From Pseudomonas rhizophila (GTDB taxonomy: Bacteria; Pseudomonadota; Gammaproteobacteria; Pseudomonadales; Pseudomonadaceae): DNA of 64,000 nt. The translations under genes were made by a program, and so were the position numbers. Under the pieces are notes generated by a model, which had not been told where the DNA came from, made no database searches, and worked only from the letters and a program-made list of their open reading frames with translations. Positions 1 to 8,919 of this stretch are shown here, piece after piece. Location: contig NZ_CP024081.1 in NCBI RefSeq assembly GCF_003033885.1, positions 2,446,028 through 2,510,027 on the forward strand, in the 5' to 3' direction. The first letter of the stretch is position 1; the number at the start of each line of letters is the position of its first letter.

Positions 1-20
1 CAGGCACCCGCGCGCCGGAT

Positions 21-116
21 TCAGCCGATCACCTTGGTGATATTCGGCACAATCAACAGCAGCGTCGTGGCGAAGAGAATGAGTCCGGCTTGGCGAACTT
101 TCGAATGTTTGAACAT
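21..116 (-). CDS. Small hydrophobic protein, 31 aa, function unknown
   Basis: The product is 31 residues long. It has a short basic start (MFKHSKVRQ) followed by one hydrophobic stretch of about 18 residues rich in Leu, Ile, Thr and Ala, which would make a single membrane segment, and a short polar end. I start it at the inner ATG at 116, because a purine-rich AAAGGCGGG lies about 5 bases upstream; the reading frame extends back to 209, but that part looks non-coding. I do not recognise the family. It sits alone at the window edge, divergent from the thiolase gene. Confidence 0.5.
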   Translation of the reverse strand: MFKHSKVRQAGLILFATTLLLIVPNITKVIG

Positions 117-502
117 GGCTGACCCGCCTTTTTTGTTATTTCCTGAGGCCAGCCTGCATATCTCCTGACGGCTGGCGTTGCACTTCCTGTCTGACAAGCG
201 CCTCGGCAAAACCCGACGACTATCTTGTACAAGGATTACATTAGGGGCCGCAGCCGCCTTGGCTTAGATCCAATTCGTATTAGTTTGCTGCCGTCCGCTC
301 TTAAAGTGATATGAGGCCTAGTGCCACCTTCGTGAAGGCCCTTTTGCTAGACACTTTGCTCACCTGAATCGGTTAACCCGATAGCATGCTACCGTTCGTC
401 TGAGCGTGGCCGTCAACGTCGTTGAGCACTGCGGTCATTGAATCTCGGGCCGCTGGGCTTATGGTTGGAGCCATTGCATTGTCCCAGTGGTTTGAGGATG
501 TC
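117..502. other. Intergenic region before the beta-oxidation pair
   Basis: About 390 bases without a convincing gene. It must hold the promoters of the divergent small ORF and of the thiolase gene. A small inverted repeat (ATCGG-TTAAC-CCGAT, 368-382) is the only clear structure and could be an operator. The longer frames crossing this stretch have no ribosome binding site and read into the thiolase gene out of context. Confidence 0.4.
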
Positions 503-1708
503 ATGACCGAAGCTTTGATTTTTGACGCATTACGCACCCCCCGTGGCAAGGGCAAGGCCGATGGCGCTTTGCACAGCGTCAAGCCGGTGAACCTGGTGGG
601 CGGCCTGCTCACTGCCCTGCAGCAGCGCATGGGCCTGGACACCAGTCAGGTTGACGATATCGTGCTCGGTTGCGTGACGCCGATAGGTGATCAGGGCGCC
701 GACATCGCCAAGACCGCCGCGCTGATCGCCGATTGGGATGTCAGCGTGGCAGGCGTGCAGCTCAACCGGTTCTGCGCCTCGGGCCTGGAAGCGGTGAACC
801 TGGCGGCGATGAAAGTGCGCTCCGGGTTCGAGGATCTGGTGGTGGCCGGAGGTGTCGAATCCATGTCTCGCGTGCCCATGGGCAGCGACGGCGGCGCTTG
901 GGCGCTGGATCCTCAATCCAACCTGCAGGGCCACTTCACACCTCAGGGCATCGGTGCTGACCTGATCGCAACCCTGGAGGGCTTCAGCCGCGAGGACGTC
1001 GATGCTTTCGCGCTGCACTCCCAGCAAAAGGCCGCCCGGGCCCGGGCCGACGGTTCGTTCAACAAATCCCTGGTGGCGGTGCGGGACCAGAATGGCATCG
1101 TGCTGCTGGATCACGACGAATTCATCCGTGCGGACTCGACTCTGGAGGGCCTGGGCAAGCTCAAGCCGAGTTTCGAAGCCATGGGCCAGATGGGCTTCGA
1201 CGCTACGGCGCTGCGGGTCTACAGCCATGTGGAACGGATCAATCATGTCCACACGCCGGGCAACAGTTCCGGCATCGTCGATGGGGCGGCGCTGATGCTG
1301 ATCGGTTCCGAAGCCAAGGGGCAGGCGCTGGGGCTGCAACCGCGGGCGCGGATCGTCGCCACGGCTGTCACCAGCACCGATCCGACCATCATGCTCACCG
1401 GCCCGGCGCCGGCTACCCGCAAGGCTCTGGTCAAGGCTGGGCTGCGGGTGGAGGACATCGACCTGTTCGAAGTCAACGAAGCGTTCGCCTCAGTGGTGCT
1501 CAAGTTCATCAAGGACATGGCCATCGACCCCGCCAAGGTCAACGTCAACGGCGGCTCCATCGCCATGGGGCATCCCTTGGGGGCTACAGGCTGCGCAATT
1601 CTCGGCACCTTGCTCGATGAGTTAGAGGCGCGTCACCTGCGCTATGGCCTGGCGACGCTGTGTGTCGGCGGCGGCATGGGCATTGCCACCGTTATTGAAC
1701 GTCTCTGA
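503..1708 (+). CDS. Acetyl-CoA C-acyltransferase (thiolase)
   Basis: This 401-aa enzyme cleaves 3-ketoacyl-CoA with CoA (or condenses acetyl-CoA) in fatty-acid beta-oxidation. The thiolase signatures are complete: nucleophilic Cys91 in [15 protein letters not shown] in the middle, His357 in AMGHPLG and the second catalytic Cys387 in CVGGGMG. Length is normal for the family. I start at the ATG at 503, where the protein begins [13 protein letters not shown] as thiolases do and GAGGAT lies just upstream; the frame extends to 422, but that stretch is not thiolase-like. The next gene begins 25 bases downstream and encodes the partner hydratase/dehydrogenase, so the two likely form an operon. It is a paralogue-type thiolase rather than the FadA of the main fadBA operon, which cannot be told from sequence alone. 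Confidence 0.93.
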   Translation: MTEALIFDALRTPRGKGKADGALHSVKPVNLVGGLLTALQQRMGLDTSQVDDIVLGCVTPIGDQGADIAKTAALIADWDVSVAGVQLNRFCASGLEAVNLAAMKVRSGFEDLVVAGGVESMSRVPMGSDGGAWALDPQSNLQGHFTPQGIGADLIATLEGFSREDVDAFALHSQQKAARARADGSFNKSLVAVRDQNGIVLLDHDEFIRADSTLEGLGKLKPSFEAMGQMGFDATALRVYSHVERINHVHTPGNSSGIVDGAALMLIGSEAKGQALGLQPRARIVATAVTSTDPTIMLTGPAPATRKALVKAGLRVEDIDLFEVNEAFASVVLKFIKDMAIDPAKVNVNGGSIAMGHPLGATGCAILGTLLDELEARHLRYGLATLCVGGGMGIATVIERL

Positions 1709-1733
1709 GCCCCGATTTCAAGGAATACTTTTC

Positions 1734-3878
1734 ATGAGCGATGCCATCCGTTACGAAACCGGCCAGGACCGGATCGTCGTCCTGACCCTGGACATGCCAG
1801 GCCAGAGCGCCAACACCATGAATGCGACGTACCGCGAGGCCATGGCTGCCTGCGTCGCTCGGTTGACCGCCGAAAAAGACTCGATTGCCGGGGTGATCAT
1901 TACCTCGGCCAAGAAGACCTTCTTCGCTGGCGGTGACCTCAACGAACTGGTCAAGGTCGGTAAACCCCAAGCCAAGGCATTCTATGAAATGGTGCTCGGC
2001 CTCAAGGCGCAACTGCGTGCCCTGGAAACCCTGGGAAAACCGGTGGTGGCGGCCATCAATGGCGCGGCCCTGGGCGGCGGCTGGGAAATCTGCCTGGCTT
2101 GCCATCATCGTGTGGCGCTGGATCACCCGTCGGTGCAGATTGGCTTGCCGGAAGTCACCCTGGGCCTGTTGCCAGGTGGCGGCGGGGTGGTGCGGATGGT
2201 GCGGTTGCTTGGCTTGGAGAAAGCCTTGCCGTATTTGCTCGAGGGCAAGAAGGTGCGCCCGCAACAGGCACTGCAGGCCGGTCTGATCGATGAGCTGGCG
2301 GTGGATCGCGAGGACCTGCTGAGCAAGTCCAGGGCCTGGATTCTCGCCAACCCCAGCGTGGTCCAACCTTGGGATGCGAAAGGCTATCAGATCCCGGGTG
2401 GCACGCCGTCTCACCCGAAAGTCGCGCAAATGCTGGCGATAGCACCTTCCATCCTGCGCAACAAAACCCAGGGTTGCCTGCCCGCGCCGGAGAAAATTCT
2501 CTGCGCGGCAGTGGAAGGTGCCCAGGTGGATTTCGACACCGCCCACGTGATCGAAACCCGCTACTTCACTGAGCTGACCACTGGCCAGGTGGCCAAGAAC
2601 CTGATCGGCACTTTCTGGTTCCAGCTCAACGAAATCAAGGCCGGCGGTTCGCGCCCGCAGGGCTTTGCACCTTATCTGACTCAAAAAGTCGGGGTGCTCG
2701 GCGCTGGCATGATGGGGGCTGGTATCGCCTACGTCAGCGCCATGGCCGGGATTGCGGTGGTGCTCAAGGACGTCAGCCTTGCCGCCGCCGAGAAAGGCAA
2801 GGCCCGTACGGCGGCGCTGCTGGATAAGAAGGTCGCCCGCGGGCAGCTCACCGTCGAGCAGTGCGAAGCCACGCTGGCGCGGATTCAAACCACTGACAGC
2901 GACGCGGACCTGGCCGGTTGCGATCTGGTCATTGAGGCGGTGTTTGAGGATCGCGCCCTGAAAGCCAGCGTCACAGCCGCTGCCCAAGCGGTTGTTGGGG
3001 CGGACGCGGTGCTCGCCTCCAACACCTCGACCCTGCCCATCACCGGTCTGGCGACGGCTGTACCGGATCAGACGAAGTTCATCGGCCTGCATTTCTTCAG
3101 CCCGGTGGAGAAAATGCCTCTGGTGGAAATCATCAGGGGCGCCCGTACCAGCGGCGAGACCCTGGCACGAGGTTTCGATTTCGTTCTGCAAATCAACAAG
3201 ACGCCGATCGTGGTCAACGACAGTCGTGGTTTCTTCACCTCTCGGGTATTCGGCACCTTTACCAACGAAGGCATCGCCATGCTGGGTGAGGGCGTGAGTG
3301 CGCCGATGATCGAGACCGAGGCGCGCAAGGCCGGGATGCCGGTGGGGCCTCTGGCGATCTCTGACGAAGTTTCCCTCAGCCTGATGAGCCATATCCGCGC
3401 GCAAACCGCCAAAGACCTGCAAGCGGAAGGGCAAACGCCGATCGAGCACCCGGCGTTCGCCGTGATTGACCTGCTGCTCAACGAATACAAGCGGCCAGGC
3501 AAAGCCGCCGGGGCCGGTTTCTACGAGTATCCGGCCAACGGGCAGAAACACCTGTGGCCGGAGCTCAAGCATCGTTTCGAGAAAGCCGACGGGCAGATTT
3601 CGCCTCAGGATATCCGCGATCGCCTGCTGTTCATCCAGGCTCTGGAAACCGTGCGCTGCGTAGAGGAGGGCGTGCTCACCTCCACGGCGGACGCCAACGT
3701 CGGCTCGATATTCGGTATCGGTTTCGCCGCCTGGACCGGCGGTGCGTTGCAGTTCATCAACCAGTACGGCCTGCGGGATTTTGTCGCCCGCGCTCAGTAT
3801 CTGGCCGAGCAGTATGGCGAGCGATTTTCACCACCGGCCTTGTTGCTGGAGAAAGCCGCCAGGCAAGAACTGTTCTGA
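1734..3878 (+). CDS. FadB/FadJ-type enoyl-CoA hydratase / 3-hydroxyacyl-CoA dehydrogenase
   Basis: A 714-aa multifunctional beta-oxidation protein. The N-terminal crotonase part (about residues 1-190) has GAALGGGWEICLA for the oxyanion hole and a Gly-rich LLPGGGGVVRM segment. The NAD-binding dehydrogenase domain begins near residue 319 with GVLGAGMMGAGIAY, followed by HFFSPVEKMPLVEII and a C-terminal dehydrogenase domain containing NEYKRPGKAAGAGFYEY. Order and length match FadB/FadJ proteins. The start at 1734 has AAGGA upstream and gives MSDAIRYE; an upstream in-frame start lies inside the thiolase gene and is rejected. It follows the thiolase gene by 25 bases, so hydration, oxidation and thiolysis of acyl-CoA are encoded together. 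Confidence 0.94.
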   Translation: MSDAIRYETGQDRIVVLTLDMPGQSANTMNATYREAMAACVARLTAEKDSIAGVIITSAKKTFFAGGDLNELVKVGKPQAKAFYEMVLGLKAQLRALETLGKPVVAAINGAALGGGWEICLACHHRVALDHPSVQIGLPEVTLGLLPGGGGVVRMVRLLGLEKALPYLLEGKKVRPQQALQAGLIDELAVDREDLLSKSRAWILANPSVVQPWDAKGYQIPGGTPSHPKVAQMLAIAPSILRNKTQGCLPAPEKILCAAVEGAQVDFDTAHVIETRYFTELTTGQVAKNLIGTFWFQLNEIKAGGSRPQGFAPYLTQKVGVLGAGMMGAGIAYVSAMAGIAVVLKDVSLAAAEKGKARTAALLDKKVARGQLTVEQCEATLARIQTTDSDADLAGCDLVIEAVFEDRALKASVTAAAQAVVGADAVLASNTSTLPITGLATAVPDQTKFIGLHFFSPVEKMPLVEIIRGARTSGETLARGFDFVLQINKTPIVVNDSRGFFTSRVFGTFTNEGIAMLGEGVSAPMIETEARKAGMPVGPLAISDEVSLSLMSHIRAQTAKDLQAEGQTPIEHPAFAVIDLLLNEYKRPGKAAGAGFYEYPANGQKHLWPELKHRFEKADGQISPQDIRDRLLFIQALETVRCVEEGVLTSTADANVGSIFGIGFAAWTGGALQFINQYGLRDFVARAQYLAEQYGERFSPPALLLEKAARQELF

Positions 3879-3968
3879 CTGACAGGGGAAGGGGCTTGCC
3901 TTGGGACGGTATTTCAAGGCACGCTCAGGGGGTGTGCAATATTCCCATCATCGTGTCAGGTATTTTTT

Positions 3969-4703
3969 ATGTCGCTGCGCATCTGCATTTTGGAAACCGA
4001 TACCCTGCGTCCGGAACTGATCGACCAATATCAGGGTTACGGGCAGATGTTCCAGCGCCTGTTTTCACAACAGCCCGTCGCGGCTGAGTTCATTGTGTAC
4101 AACGTGATGCAGGGGCAATACCCCAACGATGATGAGTCGTTCGACGCTTACCTGGTAACCGGCAGCAAAGCCGACTCCTTCGGCACCGACCCCTGGATTC
4201 AAACCCTCAAGACCTTCTTGCTGGATCGCTACCAGCGAGGCGACAAGTTGCTGGGCGTGTGCTTCGGTCATCAACTGCTGGCGCTGTTGCTGGGCGGCAA
4301 GGCCGAGCGCGCCACTCAAGGCTGGGGCGTGGGCACCCACCGCTACAAGCTCGCGGCCAAGGCGCCATGGATGAGCCCGGTGATGGAAGAGCTGACCCTG
4401 CTGATCAGTCACCAGGACCAGGTCACCGAGCTGCCGGAAAACGCCACGGTGATCGCGTCCAGCGATTTTTGCCCGTTCGCCGCCTACCACATCAACGATC
4501 AGGTGCTGTGCTTCCAGGGCCACCCGGAATTCATCCACGATTACTCCCGGGCGCTGCTGGAGATCCGCCAGCAACACCTTGGCGAGCAGATCTACCGCCA
4601 AGGCATGGCCAGTCTTGAACAGGCGCATCACGGCACTACAGTGGCTGAGTGGATGATGCGTTTCGTCGCGCACAAGCCTGAAACCGCAGCGGCCCAAGAC
4701 TAA
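3969..4703 (+). CDS. Class I glutamine amidotransferase domain protein
   Basis: A 244-aa cytoplasmic protein of the GATase1 superfamily. The catalytic triad is visible: Cys98 in GVCFGHQ, His185 and Glu187 in GHPEF. It is a stand-alone domain without a synthetase partner nearby. Such proteins are often annotated GMP-synthase-like; the true substrate is unknown, and gamma-glutamyl hydrolysis of small amines is a possibility for the group. It begins 90 bases after the beta-oxidation pair and ends in a long hairpin, so it may be its own transcription unit. Confidence 0.85.
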   Translation: MSLRICILETDTLRPELIDQYQGYGQMFQRLFSQQPVAAEFIVYNVMQGQYPNDDESFDAYLVTGSKADSFGTDPWIQTLKTFLLDRYQRGDKLLGVCFGHQLLALLLGGKAERATQGWGVGTHRYKLAAKAPWMSPVMEELTLLISHQDQVTELPENATVIASSDFCPFAAYHINDQVLCFQGHPEFIHDYSRALLEIRQQHLGEQIYRQGMASLEQAHHGTTVAEWMMRFVAHKPETAAAQD

Positions 4704-4715
4704 AACACCATCGCC

Positions 4716-4766
4716 CCCACACTTGATAGACAGGTAATCAAGTGTGGGAGCGAGCCTGCTCGCGAT
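4716..4766. repeat. Hairpin plus REP half-site
   Basis: A 12-base perfect inverted repeat (CCCACACTTGAT at 4716-4727, ATCAAGTGTGGG at 4737-4748) runs into a REP core, GTGGGAGCGAGCCTGCTCGC. It lies between convergent genes and may end transcription from both sides, though it lacks a T-run. Confidence 0.7.
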
Positions 4767-4802
4767 GAATGTCACGCCAGCCTCAACCGCCTACAAGCGC
4801 GC

Positions 4803-5774
4803 TTACAACCACCCCGAGCGCTTGAAGCTCCCCCACAACGCGGTACAGCCCACCGCGATAAACCCCAGCACCAGAAAGTACCCGTAGTGCCAGGTCAACT
4901 CCGGCATGTTCTCGAAGTTCATCCCATAGATTCCGGCTACCGCCGTGGGGAACGCCAGGATCGCCGCCCACGCCGCGAACTTGCGCTGCACTACGCTCTG
5001 GCGCGACGCTTCGAGCAGCACGCCGACTTCAATGGTCTGGCTGGCGATGTCCGCCAAAGTCGCCAGGTCTTCCATCTGCCGCGTGACATGAATCTGCACA
5101 TCGCGGAAGTACGGGCTCATGTTTTTGTCGATGAAGGGAAAGTCCAGTCTTTGCAGTTCTTCGCTGATTTCCACCATCGGTGCTGCATAACGGCGCAGGC
5201 GTAATACGTCACGGCGCAAGCTGTGCAAGTTCTGAATATCCCGCTCGTTCAGGGAGCTGCACAGTACGTTGCGCTCCAGTTCATCGATCTCGGCGTGAAT
5301 GGCTTCACCCACCGGCTGGTAATTTTCAATGACGAAATCCAGGATGGCATAGAGAACGAAGTCTTCCCCGTGCTCCAGCAGAATAGGCCGCGCCTCACAG
5401 CGTTGTCGCACGTGGGCGTAGGACGCCGAGTGGCCATTGCGGGCGGTGATGATGTAGCCGTTGCCGGCGAAGATATGAGTCTCGATGAACTGTAGCTTGC
5501 CGTCCTTGCGCACCGGCGAATACGTGACGATAAACAGTGCATCGCCAAAGGTCTCCAACTTGGGGCGACTGTGCTTCTCCATCGCGTCTTCAATCGCCAA
5601 TTCATGCAGGTTGAATTGACGTTGCAGGTTGGTCAGTTCCTGGGCACTGGGCTCTTCCAGGCCGATCCATACAAAGTGGCCCGGTTTGGCTGCCCAGGCG
5701 CTGCCTTCGTCGAGGGTGATGTTGGTGACTTTCTTACCGGCGCTGTAAACCGCAGCAGCAACGACTCTACCCAT
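4803..5774 (-). CDS. CorA-family magnesium/divalent cation channel
   Basis: A 323-aa inner-membrane channel protein. The long N-terminal cytoplasmic region contains helical segments typical of the CorA funnel. The C-terminal end has the hallmark Gly-Met-Asn at about residues 284-286 (YGMNFENMPE) between two membrane helices, and ends in a short basic tail (KRSGWL). Family members move Mg2+, Co2+, Ni2+ or, in the ZntB branch, Zn2+. The intact GMN and MPE loop favour the CorA branch. It is a single gene, convergent with the amidotransferase gene. The ATG at 5774 is the natural start for the length. Confidence 0.9.
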   Translation of the reverse strand: MGRVVAAAVYSAGKKVTNITLDEGSAWAAKPGHFVWIGLEEPSAQELTNLQRQFNLHELAIEDAMEKHSRPKLETFGDALFIVTYSPVRKDGKLQFIETHIFAGNGYIITARNGHSASYAHVRQRCEARPILLEHGEDFVLYAILDFVIENYQPVGEAIHAEIDELERNVLCSSLNERDIQNLHSLRRDVLRLRRYAAPMVEISEELQRLDFPFIDKNMSPYFRDVQIHVTRQMEDLATLADIASQTIEVGVLLEASRQSVVQRKFAAWAAILAFPTAVAGIYGMNFENMPELTWHYGYFLVLGFIAVGCTALWGSFKRSGWL

Positions 5775-5921
5775 GATGGTGGTTCACTTCTTCTTGGAAA
5801 ATGGCAGTGGCAGGCAATCTGTAGCTTAGTGTGCCCTGCTGCTTGAGAGTCAGCAAAATCCACCGAGTTCGCCGGTAGAGTCAAATGCCCTACAGGTGGA
5901 ATCAGAATCGTGCGGGTTTTT

Positions 5922-5949
5922 GTGGTGAGGGGATAAACCCCCTCGCCAC
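5922..5949. repeat. REP element (GTGGCGAGGG type)
   Basis: An imperfect palindrome beginning GTGGTGAGGGG and ending CCCCTCGCCAC. It lies between the acyltransferase 3' end and the CorA gene and matches the second REP family seen at 31687, 38603 and 18837. Confidence 0.7.
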
Positions 5950-5988
5950 AGGGTTATGTGCCCGGCTGGCTATTGTTTAACAGGCTCG

Positions 5989-6711
5989 TTAAACAGCCTG
6001 CACCTGCCGGTCCATCACCGCGATGCACTCGCGCATTTGCTCACGGCACTGGGCGATGAGCTGGGGCATGTCATCCAGGCTCAACCCCGCCGTGGGAATG
6101 GCCGGTAGCGAGCGTATGAGAATGTCGCCGCCTCGCCAGCGATTGAGGCGCATGTGCTTGATGTAGCTGCTGACGCACACCGGAACAATCGGCACCCCGG
6201 CGGCGATCGCCATCTGGAACGCGCCTTTCTTGAAGGGCAGCAGATCCTCGCCAAGATTGCGCGTGCCTTCCGGGAATACCCAGATCGATGTGTCCTCGTG
6301 CTGCAACGTGTGAGTGGTGGTCAACATCGACTGGCGCGCCTTGATCGCGTTACCCCGGTCAATCAGCACATTGCCCGCCAGCCAGAACAATTGCCCGAAC
6401 AACGGCACCCACTTCAGGCTCTTCTTACCGATGCACACGGTGCGGTAGGGCACCACGTTACCGAACACGAACAGGTCATAGTTGGACTGGTGGTTGGCAA
6501 TGATCACGCAGCTCTGGGACTTGTTTACCAGCGTGTCGACCTCGGCCTTCACCCGCAGACGCAAAATGCACATGGCGGGCCACGCATACAATCTGGCGCA
6601 TAAACGGCTGTTGTCTGGATTGAACGGCCGACACAACCCCAGGATCACCCCGAGCACACCCGCCAGCACAAAATGCACACCCATCAACAACATACGCAAT
6701 AAAAACAGCAT
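5989..6711 (-). CDS. 1-acyl-sn-glycerol-3-phosphate acyltransferase family (PlsC-like)
   Basis: A 240-aa membrane-bound acyltransferase that probably moves an acyl group to lysophosphatidate or a related lysophospholipid. The N-terminus is a hydrophobic anchor of about 25 residues. The catalytic HX4D motif is NHQSNYD, and the second and third acyltransferase blocks are visible as IDRGN and FPEGTRN, followed by VPIVPV. Length is standard for the family. It is a single gene on the minus strand, upstream of the CorA gene with a REP between them. Pseudomonas strains carry several PlsC-like proteins, so the exact acceptor cannot be set from sequence. Confidence 0.9.
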   Translation of the reverse strand: MLFLLRMLLMGVHFVLAGVLGVILGLCRPFNPDNSRLCARLYAWPAMCILRLRVKAEVDTLVNKSQSCVIIANHQSNYDLFVFGNVVPYRTVCIGKKSLKWVPLFGQLFWLAGNVLIDRGNAIKARQSMLTTTHTLQHEDTSIWVFPEGTRNLGEDLLPFKKGAFQMAIAAGVPIVPVCVSSYIKHMRLNRWRGGDILIRSLPAIPTAGLSLDDMPQLIAQCREQMRECIAVMDRQVQAV

Positions 6712-6879
6712 CTACAGGCCCCGTCGGGACAAAAGGTGGCGCAGTGTACGGATGTGCACTGTTTTCGGCAATTGCCGCTATAGAGGTAGGAGATGGGCGA
6801 TGTTTGAGCGCATGTTTCCGATTAACGTGTCAGAAGCAGGCTAGAGCGGTTGTCGGTTTTTAAACGGAGCATGTAAGAA

Positions 6880-6905
6880 AAAGCCCGACACAGCGGTCGG
6901 GCTTT
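6880..6905 (-). terminator. Rho-independent terminator of the crotonase gene
   Basis: A perfect stem, AAAGCCCGAC / GTCGGGCTTT, with a 6-base loop. Read on the minus strand it is followed by TTTCTTAC. It lies 20 bases past the crotonase stop codon. Confidence 0.85.
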
Positions 6906-6925
6906 TCGTTTTGCGCTGAGGCAAG

Positions 6926-7615
6926 TTAACCCATGTGCTCCTGATCCAGCAGAATTGCACTGTCCAGCGTCTCCAGCAGGGCCTTGCGCACTTTCAGCTT
7001 GGTGTTCTTGTGGGCGGTCATGTTGATTTTCTTCAACTGACGCGCGGCCTCCAGCACCGCACCCTGCAGCTCATCGGTCGACACCACCTTGTCGAGGAAG
7101 CCGGCGTCCACCGCGCTCTGCGGGTTGAACATCTCGCCATTGATCACCGAGCGATGAAACGCAGACTTGCGCAAGCGATCGCGGGCCAGCTCGATACCGG
7201 CGTGGTGCATGGTCATGCCGATCTGCACTTCGTTCAGGCCAATGCTGAACGGCCCATCGACACCGATGCGATAATCCGCCGACAGAAGCAGGAACGCTCC
7301 CTTGGCCACCGCATGCCCTGGGCACGCGACAACGACGGGGAAGGGGTGCGACAACAGGCGACGGGCCAGGGTCGAGCCGGCCGTGACCAGACTCACCGCT
7401 TCCTTGGGACCGGCGGTCATCACCTTCAAATCATAACCACCGGACAGAATCCCGGGTTGCCCGGTAATGATCACCACCGCCCGATCCGTCACAGCCTGAT
7501 CCAGCGCAGTGTTGAACGCGGCAATCACATCCGGCGAGATGGCATTGACCTTGCCGTTGTTCAAGGTCAGGGTCGCGATACCGTCTTCGAGATGGTAGGC
7601 AATCAGGTCGCTCAT
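6926..7615 (-). CDS. Crotonase-family enoyl-CoA hydratase/isomerase
   Basis: A 229-aa cytoplasmic crotonase-fold protein. It begins MSDLIAYHLEDGIATLTLN, the usual first strand of the family, and has the oxyanion-hole segments SGGYDLKV and HAVAKGAFLLLSADYRIG. Typical hydratase glutamates are not clearly placed, so the reaction on the acyl-CoA (hydration, isomerisation or hydrolysis) is open. I use the ATG at 7615, which has AAGGAA 8 bases upstream, over the longer frame to 7693. It is monocistronic with a clear terminator. Confidence 0.88.
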   Translation of the reverse strand: MSDLIAYHLEDGIATLTLNNGKVNAISPDVIAAFNTALDQAVTDRAVVIITGQPGILSGGYDLKVMTAGPKEAVSLVTAGSTLARRLLSHPFPVVVACPGHAVAKGAFLLLSADYRIGVDGPFSIGLNEVQIGMTMHHAGIELARDRLRKSAFHRSVINGEMFNPQSAVDAGFLDKVVSTDELQGAVLEAARQLKKINMTAHKNTKLKVRKALLETLDSAILLDQEHMG

Positions 7616-7856
7616 GGCGCTATTCCTTGTAAGAGAAGTGACGCAGACGTTACCCACCGCCGCAGGCCAGGTAAAGCGCTGTGACTGACTCACCGGTCAG
7701 CCCCCAGCCCCGACAAACCGCCTGACCGCCCCATCGCCCGCGCCTTGCTCCATGGAACACTGCACACACAAACCCGAAGATTGGCCGGTTTGCCATGCTC
7801 GGACGCGTTTGAAATGTCCGATCACCTTAACCGCATGAAAATTCTGAAAAAAACCT

Positions 7857-7885
7857 TTGCCATCGGAAAAGCTTTCGACTACATT
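7857..7885 (+). promoter_or_regulatory. Likely promoter of tRNA-Ser
   Basis: TTGCCA (7857-7862) and TACATT (7880-7885) are separated by 17 bases, about 38 bases before the tRNA 5' end. This is a sigma-70 pattern in the expected place; it is read by eye only. Confidence 0.5.
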
Positions 7886-7922
7886 AGCGCGCCTCGACAG
7901 ACTGAACAGTTTGCCGAGACAC

Positions 7923-8012
7923 GGTGAAGTGTCCGAGTGGCTTAAGGAGCACGCCTGGAAAGTGTGTATACAGGAAACTGTATCGAGAGTTCGAATCTCT
8001 CCTTCACCGCCA
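7923..8012 (+). tRNA. tRNA-Ser (anticodon GGA)
   Basis: The 90-base sequence folds as a class II tRNA: acceptor stem GGTGAAG/CTTCACC with discriminator G and encoded CCA, an anticodon stem CACGC/GTGTG around the loop CTGGAAA (anticodon GGA), a long variable arm and the T loop TTCGAATC. The T loop and acceptor 3' half, from 7990 on, are copied again at 9359, marking this gene as an integration target. Confidence 0.97.
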
Positions 8013-8097
8013 CATTCTGAAAACACAAACCCCTGATTTTCCTAGAGAAAGTCGGGGGTTTGTGGTTTTTGGTGTCTGGAAAAAAACGATATGGGAC
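7990..8097 (+). repeat. Left direct repeat (attL-like) containing the tRNA-Ser 3' end
   Basis: This 108-base stretch, from the tRNA T loop through its terminator to ATGGGAC, matches 9359-9466 with only three mismatches seen (8073, 8085, 8086). The first 83 bases are identical. A repeat that starts inside a tRNA 3' half is the classic product of site-specific integration. Confidence 0.9.
8024..8070 (+). terminator. Terminator of tRNA-Ser
   Basis: CACAAACCCC (8024-8033) pairs with GGGGTTTGTG (8055-8064) and is followed by a T-run. The same structure is duplicated at 9393-9439 in the right-hand repeat. Confidence 0.85.
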
Positions 8098-8199
8098 AGA
8101 TTTGGGACAGATGAGCGGTTTCCTCGTTTGCGAACGGGATGCCCACCTTGAAGTCCGCTGTGATTACAATAAGCCATCACAACGCAAGGGATTAACTAT

Positions 8200-8349
8200 A
8201 TGGCAGTGCAGGAAGGAATAGACGCATTGGTGGAAGAACTGAGCCGCTGTGGAAAAAGCTCCGCAGGGTATGTGGCCGTTCTACAGGGTCTTGGCGAGGT
8301 CGGTGGCGCCCAAGCGGTAGAAGTGCTGATTAAGGAAATGCGTACGTAA
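8200..8349 (+). CDS. Hypothetical 49-aa protein inside the tRNA-Ser element
   Basis: The frame starts ATG at 8200 after AAGGG (10 bases upstream) and encodes 49 residues beginning MAVQEGIDALVEELSRCGKS and ending KEMRT. The composition is that of a real, soluble, mostly helical small protein: acidic, with regular hydrophobic spacing. I do not recognise the family. It is the only intact gene between the attachment repeats, so it may be a leftover phage or island gene, for example a small regulator. Confidence 0.55.
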   Translation: MAVQEGIDALVEELSRCGKSSAGYVAVLQGLGEVGGAQAVEVLIKEMRT

Positions 8350-8458
8350 TCTGCAATGATCGAGGCGCAACCTTAGGTATGAACGCCACTCATTTCTGGA
8401 TGGGCGGTTTAGCGCTAGCAAAGCCTTTGTCATAAAAATTGGTCAAAAAAGCACTTAT

Positions 8459-8514
8459 CCCCCTCCCGCCAACGGGCTTTGTGTCGCTTTTTTGTGCAAA
8501 GGCGGGAAGGGGGG
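8459..8514. repeat. GC-rich inverted repeat inside the element
   Basis: CCCCCTCCCGCC (8459-8470) and GGCGGGAAGGGGGG (8501-8514) pair with one bulged base around a loop of about 30 bases. Its role is unknown; it could fold in RNA or in single-stranded DNA. Confidence 0.6.
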
Positions 8515-8919
8515 CAAACAATAGCTCCGCCTAGGCCGGCTGTGGGCCCTGTGGTTGTTGCCTTGATTGCACGAAGTGCAAGGTTTTGAAAAAAAGTGCA
8601 GTGGGTTTGCACAGCGTTGTGTCGGGCGCGCGAATTGATCAGGGCAACGGGATGGCCGGCCCACGCGGTCTGCAGAGGTGAAAACCGCCAATAGACGCAG
8701 TTTTCGTTTTTGGAACTGTTGGCACCACCGGAATTTTAGTCATCATCCAGCCTAACCCCAATCTAGCTGAAAGGCCCAGCCAGTAAGGCTTTCCGGTGTT
8801 CTGCACCATTGCACAGCGTTACCAAGAAATTGGCAGGTTTCAGCGCCGGTTAAGAGGGGTAGAGAATTGCCATAAAAGGGAGGGCGCTCGGCCATTTTTC
8901 AAACGTGGGCTGGGGAAAA

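Noticed and set aside
1692..3572. 626-codon minus-strand frame opposite the FadB-type gene
   Set aside because: High GC gives long antisense frames; composition is His/Gln/Arg-rich and the plus strand encodes a complete known enzyme.
7697..8026. Minus-strand frame of 109 codons containing [20 protein letters not shown]
   Set aside because: It is the antisense reading of tRNA-Ser, a well-known false protein in databases.
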